18,316 nucleotides of DNA, taken from Bacteroidales bacterium (GTDB taxonomy: Bacteria; Bacteroidota; Bacteroidia; Bacteroidales; P3). Of the stretch, positions 6,865-14,332 are shown piece after piece. Location: positions 1 to 18,316 of the forward strand of contig JAGBSA010000041.1 of assembly GCA_017632095.1 (NCBI GenBank). Reading direction: 5' to 3'. The notes under the pieces are model-generated. The model saw only the letters and a program-made list of their open reading frames with translations. It did no database searches and was not told where the DNA came from. Position numbers and translations under genes: made by a program. Within the stretch, counting starts at the first letter, position 1, and every line of letters begins with the position of its first letter.

Positions 6865-8724
6865 TTATTTTTTCGTTTTCAAATCTGAATTATTTTTTTC
6901 TCTGCTTTGATCGTCTTGTTTCTCCAAGCGGTTGTAGTGTTTTCTCGCTTGGGTAACGTAAAGGCTTGTCGGGTAGTCGAGTATCAGCCTTTGGTAGTAT
7001 TCTTTTGCAGATTGTATGTCGTTATATTGGGTTTCGGCAAATTCTGCCAAGCTCATAATGGCATCATCTGCCGTAAGGTCGTAGGGATATTTCAAAAGCA
7101 GATTTTTCAACAAACTATCTGCTTGGTCTATGTTACCTTCGTCTTTTGCCAAAAGAGCTTTCAGATAAATACATTCATCAAATATTGGGTGATAAAGGTA
7201 GTTTTGCGATATGCTATCAAGGTAGGCGTGTGCTGCTGTAAAGTTTTGATAGAATCGTTCTCGCTCTGCGGCTGCAAACATCTGCATTGCACTGAACGTA
7301 CTGTCCTGATCACGATTCTCATTTATTAAAACGCTGTACTCCATCGCATCATTGGCAATCAGTTTCGTGGTTGAGGCTCTCAGAGACTTGAATTGAGATA
7401 ATGCCCATTCGATTTCGCCGTTGTAATAGCTCAACATGGCTTTATAATACTTGGCTCTGTCGGCCAAAGGTGAGTTTTTGCAGTCCTTTTCTACTTGAGA
7501 GCAGAGCAGGCTTGCTTGCCATACATCTCCAAATCGGTTATAAATTTCGGCAGAAAGGAGTTTCATCTCGGCTTTTTCATTGATGGAGAAACTCTTCGAG
7601 GCTATGCATTTTTCCAAAATATCGACAGCTTCCTGTGCTTTGTCGCTATGAAATGCCAAAACTTCACCAGCTTGCAGTATTGTTTCGAAATTGTCTTTTG
7701 CATAGCCGAATTTGTCGAACACCTCTTGAAACGAAGTGAGTAAGTCTTGATGTTGTTTTTTGTTTTGGGGATTCTGCAAAAATATATTGTACTTTACACT
7801 TGTCAATCCTATGAGTGCTCTTCGGTAATAGGGATTTTCTTCCCCTTTGTCAAGCACATATCTATATGCTTTCTCGGAAGAGGCATATCGTTCAGACTTT
7901 GCTAAATCGGATGCGAAGTCTGTCATTCCCCCTCCGCTGTTTTGTTCGAATGTTTTGTCAATATACTTAGCCATTTCAAAGGCTTTGTCGAATTGATTCC
8001 TTTGTTTGTGGAGCCATAACCCGAATTGAGAAAAATAAGGGTTCTTTTTGTTTGTTCGATATAGGCTTTCCCATTGTTTTTCGACTATTTTAGGCAATTC
8101 AATAGAGTCTTTTACAAAAAGAGCTGCAAGATTTGCTTCTATTTGTGCAAGTCTCTCGGGTGTAGATTCCAACATCAAGAGATATTCTCTTGAAATAGAT
8201 TCGTAATCTCCTTCTTGCAGAAAGATACTTCCTAATTGGAAACTATACGCAGTTTTATCTCCAATGAGTTCTCTGCCTTTTAAGAATATTTGTTTGGCGT
8301 GTTGCAAGCGGCGAGCAGAGAGAAAGGCATTCCCAATGCGATTTATGTCGGTGTTATTGGCTTTTAGATTCTTTAAAATCTTATTAAAATGTTTTTCTGC
8401 TTTCTTTTGATTCCCCGATTGCTCGTATAACAAAAATAATTCGATATTAAATTCCAATCGCTTGGGGAATAGCTTTATTGCATCTTTGAGATAATCCTCT
8501 GCTTGTTCGTATTCACCATTTTTTTTCAAAAGATTACACAATAGAATGTAAGCTTGCTCGTCGTCATTCCTTTTTATATAGTCTTTATAAATGCTGACGG
8601 CACCTTCCCAATCACCAGAAAGTTCCATGGAAACGGCTTGTTCCAATTCTTGGTTCTTTTGTCCGTACAACAATCCGCCGCCGAACATCAGCATTATCAA
8701 AATGGCAAATATCGAACGCAACAT
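6865..8724 (-). CDS. Exported tetratricopeptide-repeat protein
   Basis: A 619-residue protein with an N-terminal signal peptide (hydrophobic stretch at about 4-20, then GQKNQ), so it is probably periplasmic or membrane-attached. There is no lipobox Cys. The remainder is all-helical with many TPR-like units from about residue 30 to the end, for example G-x-Y-E-Q-A-E-D-Y-L near 70, and others around 520-600 with D-Q-A-D-S-L-L and S-A-K-E-Y-Y patterns. TPR proteins act as scaffolds, and nothing here points to an enzyme. It starts 6 bases after yicC and is presumably co-transcribed. The C-terminus is Lys/Asn-rich. I recognise no specific function. Confidence 0.85.
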   Translation of the reverse strand: MLRSIFAILIMLMFGGGLLYGQKNQELEQAVSMELSGDWEGAVSIYKDYIKRNDDEQAYILLCNLLKKNGEYEQAEDYLKDAIKLFPKRLEFNIELFLLYEQSGNQKKAEKHFNKILKNLKANNTDINRIGNAFLSARRLQHAKQIFLKGRELIGDKTAYSFQLGSIFLQEGDYESISREYLLMLESTPERLAQIEANLAALFVKDSIELPKIVEKQWESLYRTNKKNPYFSQFGLWLHKQRNQFDKAFEMAKYIDKTFEQNSGGGMTDFASDLAKSERYASSEKAYRYVLDKGEENPYYRRALIGLTSVKYNIFLQNPQNKKQHQDLLTSFQEVFDKFGYAKDNFETILQAGEVLAFHSDKAQEAVDILEKCIASKSFSINEKAEMKLLSAEIYNRFGDVWQASLLCSQVEKDCKNSPLADRAKYYKAMLSYYNGEIEWALSQFKSLRASTTKLIANDAMEYSVLINENRDQDSTFSAMQMFAAAERERFYQNFTAAHAYLDSISQNYLYHPIFDECIYLKALLAKDEGNIDQADSLLKNLLLKYPYDLTADDAIMSLAEFAETQYNDIQSAKEYYQRLILDYPTSLYVTQARKHYNRLEKQDDQSREKNNSDLKTKK

Positions 8725-8730
8725 ATGTTT

Positions 8731-9600
8731 TTACAAAATGTTTGCTACTTGTTCTTTTATCTTCTCTAGCTCGTCTTTCATCTTGACTACTAACATCTGA
8801 ATCTCCGCATCATTTGCCTTAGAGCCAAGTGTGTTGATTTCTCTTCCCATTTCCTGTGCGATAAAGCCCAATTTCTTTCCTTGTTCCTTTTCATTGTCGA
8901 GGCATTGTAGGAAATAATCCAAGTGTTGTGTCAATCTGACTTTTTCTTCTGTGATGTCTAACTTTTCGATATAGTATATCATCTCTTGCTCAAGACGATT
9001 CTCATCTATGTTTGCTTGTACTATTTCATTCAAACGTGATACTATTCTTTCCTTTATTCGAATCGTTCTGTCAAATTCAAAATTATCTACTTGTGAAAGA
9101 AGTTCTCTGATTATGCTTATTCGTTTTATGAAGTCTTGTTCAAGAATCTTTCCTTCGCAAACTCTGTATGAGTCTAATTGTTCCACGGCTTGATGTACTA
9201 TTGCAAGGAATGATGTTTTTTCTTCTTCGCTAAGATCTTGCACTTCGGTGCATCTTACTTCTGGTTGGTTGATTACGTAGGTCAAAAGGTTAGTTGTGTC
9301 TGCTCCTACTTTGTCTGCAAGTGATTTTATCTCGTTATATATTTTCACAAAAGCGTTTTGGTCTATGCTAATACCATTTGAGGTTTCTGTCTTCTCAATC
9401 ATGACAAAGCAATCAAGCTTTCCTCTGATTATTTTTTCGTTGAAAATATTTCTTACTTCAAGTTCCATTTCCTTAAATCGAGATGGCAACTTCAAGGCTG
9501 CGTCTAATGCTTTTCCATTCAAAGATTTTATTTCTACGGTAAGCAATACGTTTCCGCAAACGGCTTTTGCTTTACCGAAACCGGTCATCGACTTAATCAT
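8731..9600 (-). CDS. yicC: YicC-family endoribonuclease
   Basis: A 289-residue member of the YicC family. The E. coli protein is an endoribonuclease linked to small-RNA turnover and stationary-phase survival. Family hallmarks are the N-terminal MIKSMTGFGKA, the IKSLNGKALDAALKLP stretch near 25-40, and the conserved C-terminal region (former DUF1732) with KKLGFIAQEMGREINTLGSKAND followed by a helix of the form VVKMKDELEKIKEQ. Many Bacteroidales have gmk after yicC; here the next gene is the TPR protein instead. It is divergent from the zinc metallopeptidase and has its own -7 box. Confidence 0.94.
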   Translation of the reverse strand: MIKSMTGFGKAKAVCGNVLLTVEIKSLNGKALDAALKLPSRFKEMELEVRNIFNEKIIRGKLDCFVMIEKTETSNGISIDQNAFVKIYNEIKSLADKVGADTTNLLTYVINQPEVRCTEVQDLSEEEKTSFLAIVHQAVEQLDSYRVCEGKILEQDFIKRISIIRELLSQVDNFEFDRTIRIKERIVSRLNEIVQANIDENRLEQEMIYYIEKLDITEEKVRLTQHLDYFLQCLDNEKEQGKKLGFIAQEMGREINTLGSKANDAEIQMLVVKMKDELEKIKEQVANIL

Positions 9601-9633
9601 ATCTTAGTATTATTTTATTAAAAAATCAAACCG

Positions 9634-9641
9634 CAAAAATA
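9634..9641 (-). promoter_or_regulatory. Bacteroidota -7 promoter box for yicC
   Basis: On the minus strand TATTTTTG matches TAnnTTTG and ends 33 bases before the yicC ATG. No convincing -33 element was found. Together with the plus-strand box at 9694-9701 it makes 9601-9726 a compact divergent promoter region. Confidence 0.4.
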
Positions 9642-9693
9642 CAAAATCCTTTCATTATTCGTTATATCAAGTGGCTAATCAATTAAATTTTGT

Positions 9694-9701
9694 TACTTTT
9701 G
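9694..9701 (+). promoter_or_regulatory. Bacteroidota -7 promoter box for the metallopeptidase operon
   Basis: TACTTTTG matches TAnnTTTG exactly and ends 25 bases before the metallopeptidase ATG. It is the only clear promoter seen for the run of four packed genes that follows. The -33 element is poor. Confidence 0.48.
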
Positions 9702-9726
9702 CAGTAGAATCAAAAATCAGAACAAT

Positions 9727-10404
9727 ATGTATTGGATTATTTTTATTGGATTCAGTTTATTGAGTTGGGTAATAAGCAATCGATTGAGTGCTAAGTTCAA
9801 AGAGTATTCTAAAATCCCAACTGAGAATTATATGACGGGGAAAGAAGTCGCTGAAAAGATGCTTCGAGATAACGACATTTACGATGTGAGTGTGCAATGC
9901 GTGGAAGGACAACTTACAGACCACTATGACCCAACCAAAAAGGTAGTTAATCTTTCTAAATCCGTATATTATGGTAACAGTGTGGCATCTGCTGCTGTTG
10001 CAGCTCACGAATGCGGTCATGCTGTACAACATGCGGAAAGCTATTCTTGGTTACAGCTTCGCAGCAGTTTGGTTCCTGTTGTCAATTTTGCTTCTCGTTG
10101 GGTTATGTGGGTGCTTTTGGCTGGTATGATTTTAATAAATACTTTTCCTTCTTTGCTTTTGGCGGGTATAGTTTTGTTTGGATTGACTACACTTTTCAGT
10201 TTCGTAACCCTACCTGTTGAAATCAATGCTTCATCAAGAGCTTTGGCTTGGTTGGATACTCATCAAATCACTTCAACTGCTTCTCATGGCAAGGCGCAAC
10301 ATGCTTTGCGTTTAGCTGCTTATACATATGTTGTAGCAGCTCTTTCTTCGCTTGCAACATTATGCTATTATGTTATGATGTATCTTGGTAATAACGACGA
10401 CTAA
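9727..10404 (+). CDS. Membrane zinc metallopeptidase (YugP family)
   Basis: A 225-residue integral-membrane protease of the YugP/Zn_peptidase_2 family. The zinc motif HECGH occupies residues 94-98 (H94, E95, H98) after a typical S-V-A-S-A-A-V-A-A stretch. E165 in TLPVEINASSRALAWL is the likely third ligand region and is a strong family marker. Membrane segments lie at about 2-18, 116-160 (two passes) and 200-220. The natural substrate of this family is not established. It opens a plus-strand run with the PASTA gene only 13 bases away, which hints at envelope work. Confidence 0.92.
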   Translation: MYWIIFIGFSLLSWVISNRLSAKFKEYSKIPTENYMTGKEVAEKMLRDNDIYDVSVQCVEGQLTDHYDPTKKVVNLSKSVYYGNSVASAAVAAHECGHAVQHAESYSWLQLRSSLVPVVNFASRWVMWVLLAGMILINTFPSLLLAGIVLFGLTTLFSFVTLPVEINASSRALAWLDTHQITSTASHGKAQHALRLAAYTYVVAALSSLATLCYYVMMYLGNNDD

Positions 10405-10417
10405 ATAAAGATCCTAT

Positions 10418-11281
10418 ATGTCCTTAAAGCAATTTCTTAAAAGCAAATCTTGCTTAGTTCATTTGATACTAATAGTTGTAAGTTTCTTACTGCTATTGGT
10501 TCTATCTTTCTTTGCATTAAAGATATATACAAGGCAAGGTAAAGAATTTATTGTGCCAAATCTTGAGGGTAAATCATTGATGGAAATAGAATCAATCAAA
10601 GAAATGTCCAATTTTAACTTGATTATAATTGATTCTATCTACAAAGAAGATTCTCCTTCTGGCATTGTGCTAACTCAAGAGCCTATTGCAGATTCTAAAG
10701 TCAAAAAAGGAAGAAAGATATACGTTACAATAACTTCTGCAAGTGGCGATGAATTGAACATGCCTTTGTGTACAGACATCAGTCTCAAAACTGCAGTGCA
10801 GTCAATCTCTGATATAGGTCTCCGAATCGGCAATATAACATTTATACCTGGCGATATATCGAATGTAGTTGTCGAACAGAGGAAGAATGGTAAGAAAATA
10901 CGACAGAATGACAAAGTAAAGAGAGGAGATGTTATCGATTTAGTTGTAGAAATGAACATAAACAACTCCACAACCAATATGCCAGACATCTTAGGTAAAA
11001 CAGAAGCAGAGGCAGAGCGCATGTTGTGGTCTGCAGGCTTGAATGTAGGAAAGAAAACCTTTGATGGGCCAAAAGATTTCAACCATTCAAGAGTTGTAAG
11101 TTATGAACCCACATTCAAAGGTTTAACTCTCGGCACAACTGTTTCTTTACATTTCATAAATGACACTAAGAAAAGCTATAATAAAACCTTAAGAGATTTC
11201 GAGGAACAGTTAATTTTAGAGCAAAATAATTACGTTGAATTGGAAGAAGGTCTGGAAATAGATGACTCAGAGCTATGGTAA
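10418..11281 (+). CDS. Membrane-anchored PASTA-domain protein
   Basis: A 287-residue protein with a short cytoplasmic start, one membrane segment at about 11-34, and three PASTA domains (about 43-107, 112-179 and 184-247), each ~65 residues with the P-x-L/I-x-G-x-S/T-x-x-E-A pattern. A highly acidic tail ends DDSELW. PASTA domains bind peptidoglycan or muropeptides, usually on Ser/Thr kinases or penicillin-binding proteins. Neither a kinase nor a transpeptidase domain is present here, so it is a stand-alone extracytoplasmic PASTA protein of the type common in Bacteroidota. It overlaps the next gene by 7 bases (ATGGTAA), which suggests translational coupling. Confidence 0.93.
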   Translation: MSLKQFLKSKSCLVHLILIVVSFLLLLVLSFFALKIYTRQGKEFIVPNLEGKSLMEIESIKEMSNFNLIIIDSIYKEDSPSGIVLTQEPIADSKVKKGRKIYVTITSASGDELNMPLCTDISLKTAVQSISDIGLRIGNITFIPGDISNVVVEQRKNGKKIRQNDKVKRGDVIDLVVEMNINNSTTNMPDILGKTEAEAERMLWSAGLNVGKKTFDGPKDFNHSRVVSYEPTFKGLTLGTTVSLHFINDTKKSYNKTLRDFEEQLILEQNNYVELEEGLEIDDSELW

Positions 11282-13164
11282 AGAAAATAAAAAAAAGTAT
11301 AGTTTATTTCTTCCTGCTTTTAGCAGTTGATTTTGTTTGTTTTTCGCAAGTTATAATTACTCCTGCGGCAAGTTTCTTAAAGAATCAACAAAGCACTAAA
11401 ACAACTACTTATAATCAATTGCCATTTTGTGATGATTTTTCCAACTATGAGGGTATTCCAAATCAAAATAAATGGCAATCCTTAGGAGCAATAGTTAACC
11501 ACAATTACCAATATAATCCACCTACTATAGGAGTTGTTACTCTAGATGCAATGGATTTTAATGGGAAACTTTACTCCACTGCATCTGTTTCAGGATTTGA
11601 GGCCGACACACTTATAAGCCAACCAATAAGATTAGATTCTATTTTTTCGCCTTACAATTCTACACTTACCTCAGCAGATTCCATATATTTCAGTTTTTAT
11701 TTCCAACCTGCAGGAAACGGGAAAGAACAATGGGAACTCATAGGTTCAAGACCATCTTCTTCCGATTCGTTAATTTTGGAGTTCTTTTCGCCGGAAGATG
11801 GTTGGAATTGGATTTGGTCAAGTCCCGGATTATCTGCCGATAGTTTGTATTCAGAATATGGAACCTACTACAAATATGTTTTAATCCCTATAACAGAAGA
11901 TAAGTTCTTTACAAAAGAATTCCGTTTTCGTTTCCGCAACATAGCATCTCTTTATAACAATCCATTAGATTCCTATGTAGGCAATTGCGATCAGTGGAAT
12001 ATCGATTACGTTTATTTGAACAAGAATCGTTCTTTTGAAGACACAACTCACCGAGACTTAGCTTTCGTAGATAAAGCGCCCTCTTTGTTGAAGCGTTATC
12101 AAGCTATGCCTGCAAGGCAATTTGATTCTGAAGAAATGGCAGATAGTTTGAGATTAAAAATAGTTAATCTCTATTCTCAGCCTCTTAGTTCTGTATATAA
12201 ATTTTACATAGAGAATGAAGCAGGAGCAAAATTGTACACATACGATGGAGGTTTTGAAAACATACAACCTTATTCTGCAAATTTGCAATACCAAACCTCA
12301 GCTAACCATGCTCAACCTGAACTTACGTTTGTTTATGACATCAACCCAGAACGCCATTATGTTTTCGACATAGTTCACACTATCAAAGAAGGAGTTGGAC
12401 AGGATCAGCTATCTGCAAATGATACCATCGTATTCAAGCAAATTTTCAAAGACTACTTTGCATACGATGATGGCAGTGCAGAAAACGGAATAGGCGTTGA
12501 GCCTAACCCGGGCTCACATCTTGCAGTCAGATATGAACTTCACAAAACCGACACATTGTCTGCAATAGATATTTACTTCAATTCCTCATTAAACGAAAGC
12601 AACTTCAAACCTTTTTATATTTGTATTTGGAATTGTGAAGAAAATACCCCAAGTGAGATTATTTATAAGACAGAACAATTAACTCCATCGAGCGATAGTC
12701 TGAACAAATTTACAAGATATGTCTTGGAAGAAAGCATTGTACTTGCTCAAGGTAAGTTTTTCGTAAGTCTTCAAACGAAAGGGAGCGACTATCTCAACAT
12801 TGGATTTGACCGAAATACCAATTCAGCAGAATATACCTTCTCAAAAACAAGCTCTTATTGGCAACAATCTTTCGAAAAAGGTTCTGTTATGATGCGACCT
12901 TACTTTGGAGCGGCAGCAGCTGTTGGGTTGAATAGTGCAGAATCAAGAGAGATTTCTGTATATCCAAATCCAAGTTCATCTAAACTTTATTTCAGAAATT
13001 GCGAAAATGCCTCTAAAGAGTTGTTTGACATAAATGGTAGAAGCCTTCTAAAAACTAAAGATAACGAATTGAACATAGAGCATTTGAACAGCGGTGTTTA
13101 CATAGTTCGAATTATAGATGTAAATGGTTCTGTTCAGCATACAAAAATCATAAAATCTAAATAA
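11275..13164 (+). CDS. Secreted protein with T9SS type A sorting domain
   Basis: A 629-residue exported protein of unknown role. Residues 1-25 form a Sec signal peptide (Lys-rich start, Phe/Leu core, then FSQ). The middle is beta-rich with Trp/Tyr and D-S-L patterns and no recognisable catalytic motif. Residues from about 556 form a type A C-terminal domain of the type IX secretion system: VYPNP at 562-566, an FDINGR turn, then LNSGVYIVRI and a basic end. Such domains direct passage through the outer membrane and often surface anchoring. The signal peptide fits two-step export. Its ATG lies inside the end of the PASTA gene and its stop shares one base with the rluD start. Confidence 0.9.
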   Translation: MVKKIKKSIVYFFLLLAVDFVCFSQVIITPAASFLKNQQSTKTTTYNQLPFCDDFSNYEGIPNQNKWQSLGAIVNHNYQYNPPTIGVVTLDAMDFNGKLYSTASVSGFEADTLISQPIRLDSIFSPYNSTLTSADSIYFSFYFQPAGNGKEQWELIGSRPSSSDSLILEFFSPEDGWNWIWSSPGLSADSLYSEYGTYYKYVLIPITEDKFFTKEFRFRFRNIASLYNNPLDSYVGNCDQWNIDYVYLNKNRSFEDTTHRDLAFVDKAPSLLKRYQAMPARQFDSEEMADSLRLKIVNLYSQPLSSVYKFYIENEAGAKLYTYDGGFENIQPYSANLQYQTSANHAQPELTFVYDINPERHYVFDIVHTIKEGVGQDQLSANDTIVFKQIFKDYFAYDDGSAENGIGVEPNPGSHLAVRYELHKTDTLSAIDIYFNSSLNESNFKPFYICIWNCEENTPSEIIYKTEQLTPSSDSLNKFTRYVLEESIVLAQGKFFVSLQTKGSDYLNIGFDRNTNSAEYTFSKTSSYWQQSFEKGSVMMRPYFGAAAAVGLNSAESREISVYPNPSSSKLYFRNCENASKELFDINGRSLLKTKDNELNIEHLNSGVYIVRIIDVNGSVQHTKIIKSK

Positions 13165-14198
13165 TGCAAGTCGAAGATACAATCAATAACGACGAATTAA
13201 GCTTATACGAAAATTATCGCATAGAAGTAGATAAAGGACAAAGCCTTTTGAGAATTGATAAGTTCCTTATGGCAAGATTAGAAGGGACTAGCAGAAACAA
13301 AATTCAAATGGCAGCTCGTGCAAACTGCATTAAAGTGAATGATAATGCAGTAAAGCCTAATTATAGAGTAAAACCGGGAGATGTAATTCAAGTATTCTTA
13401 ACCTCTCCTCCACAAACAATAGAGATAATTCCGCAAGACATACCTTTGAACATCGTTTACGAAGACGAAGATTTGGTTGTAGTGAACAAACCTGCCAATA
13501 TGGTAGTCCACCCCGGCTATGGAAATTACACAGGTACTCTTTTGAATGCTCTAACCTTCCATTTTCAAGACCAAAAGGACAAAACAGGAGAAACACCTAA
13601 GCCTTTACTTGTTCATCGTATAGATAAAGATACAACAGGTTTGCTTTTGGTGGCCAAGAACGAGTATTCGCAAACCTATCTTGCCAAACAATTTTTCGAT
13701 CACACCACAGAAAGACAATATACTGCCATTGTATGGGGTGATTTCCAAGAGGAGAGTGGAACGATAGAAGGACATATCGGTCGCAGTCTAAGAGATAGAA
13801 AAGTAATGGACATATTCCCTGACGGAGAACATGGAAAGCCTGCAATAACTCATTATAACGTAATAAAGAGATTTGGTTACATCAGTCAGGTTCAATGTAA
13901 GCTTGAAACAGGACGAACACACCAAATAAGGGCTCACATGAAGCACATCGGGCATCCTCTTTTTGGCGACAAGACTTATGGAGGTGATAAAATATTAAAA
14001 GGAACTACATTCAGCAAATACAAACAATTCGTCGATAATTGCTTACAAATACTTCCTCGTCAAGCTTTACACGCTGCCACAATAGGCTTTACTCACCCTA
14101 CAACGGGAGAAAGAATGAGTTTTTCTTCGGAATTGCCGGAAGATATGCAAACTATAATCAATCGTTGGACAACCTACGTAAGCGGAAATAAAGAGTAG
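13164..14198 (+). CDS. rluD: RluD-family 23S rRNA pseudouridine synthase
   Basis: Converts uridines of large-subunit rRNA to pseudouridine. The 344-residue protein has an N-terminal S4 RNA-binding domain (about 27-75, with R-I-D-K-F-L and N-G/C-I-K-V-N patterns) and the RluA/RluD catalytic domain. HRIDKDTTGLLLVAKN carries the catalytic D154, and GRTHQIRAHMKHIGHPLFGD is the second signature. Position in the ribosome (helix 69 for E. coli RluD) is inferred from family only. The start codon overlaps the previous stop (TAATG). In many Bacteroidales a PASTA gene and rluD are neighbours, often with a D-Ala-D-Ala ligase gene after; that ligase is not here. It stops with TAG inside a small hairpin (14192-14210). 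Confidence 0.93.
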   Translation: MQVEDTINNDELSLYENYRIEVDKGQSLLRIDKFLMARLEGTSRNKIQMAARANCIKVNDNAVKPNYRVKPGDVIQVFLTSPPQTIEIIPQDIPLNIVYEDEDLVVVNKPANMVVHPGYGNYTGTLLNALTFHFQDQKDKTGETPKPLLVHRIDKDTTGLLLVAKNEYSQTYLAKQFFDHTTERQYTAIVWGDFQEESGTIEGHIGRSLRDRKVMDIFPDGEHGKPAITHYNVIKRFGYISQVQCKLETGRTHQIRAHMKHIGHPLFGDKTYGGDKILKGTTFSKYKQFVDNCLQILPRQALHAATIGFTHPTTGERMSFSSELPEDMQTIINRWTTYVSGNKE

Positions 14199-14220
14199 TT
14201 TTTTTACTCTAAGATTCCAT

Positions 14221-14325
14221 CAAATTAAAATCAAGTTTCAGAAAATTAAAACGAAGTTTTAGGAAAATGAAATCAAGTTTCAGAAAATTAAAACGAAGTT
14301 TCAGCAAAATGAATTCAAATTTCAT
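14221..14325 (+). repeat. 21-base tandem repeat running into the GldB-like gene (site D)
   Basis: Four clean units of 21 bases (14221-14241, 14242-14262, 14263-14283, 14284-14304) and a diverged fifth (14305-14325). The core alternates AAATCAAG and AAACGAAG, followed by TTTCAG or TTTTAG, so a 42-base higher-order unit is present twice. Because 21 is a multiple of 3, the frame of the next gene stays open through the array back to TAA at 14210. It reads as heptapeptides of the form K-S-S-F-R-K-L / K-R-S-F-S-K-M. ATG codons occur at the same place in units 3 and 5 (14267 and 14309). Confidence 0.9.
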
Positions 14326-14332
14326 TTTGCTG
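14302..14332 (+). promoter_or_regulatory. Perfect hairpin over the GldB-like start codon
   Basis: CAGCAAAATGAA (14302-14313) and TTCATTTTGCTG (14321-14332) are exact inverted copies, 12 bp, separated by 7 bases. The left arm contains the ATG at 14309 chosen as the gene start, so the RNA hairpin would hide the initiation site. There is no T-tract after it, so a terminator is less likely. Regulation is inferred, not shown. Confidence 0.5.

Noticed and set aside
6907..7329. Plus-strand open frame of 140 codons inside the TPR gene
   Set aside because: Shadow of the TPR gene; Cys/Val/Phe-rich composition and no family resemblance.
10675..11082. Minus-strand open frame of 135 codons inside the PASTA gene
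   Set aside because: Shadow frame; the plus-strand PASTA domains explain the sequence fully.
14192..14210. Hairpin AGAGTA/TACTCT over the rluD stop as a terminator
   Set aside because: Only 6 bp, AT-rich loop and no T-tract after it. It may be weak or chance, and readthrough into the GldB-like gene is plausible.
2501..14325. CRISPR array for the 21-base repeats
   Set aside because: Units are directly adjacent or imperfect with no unique spacers, and no cas genes are present.
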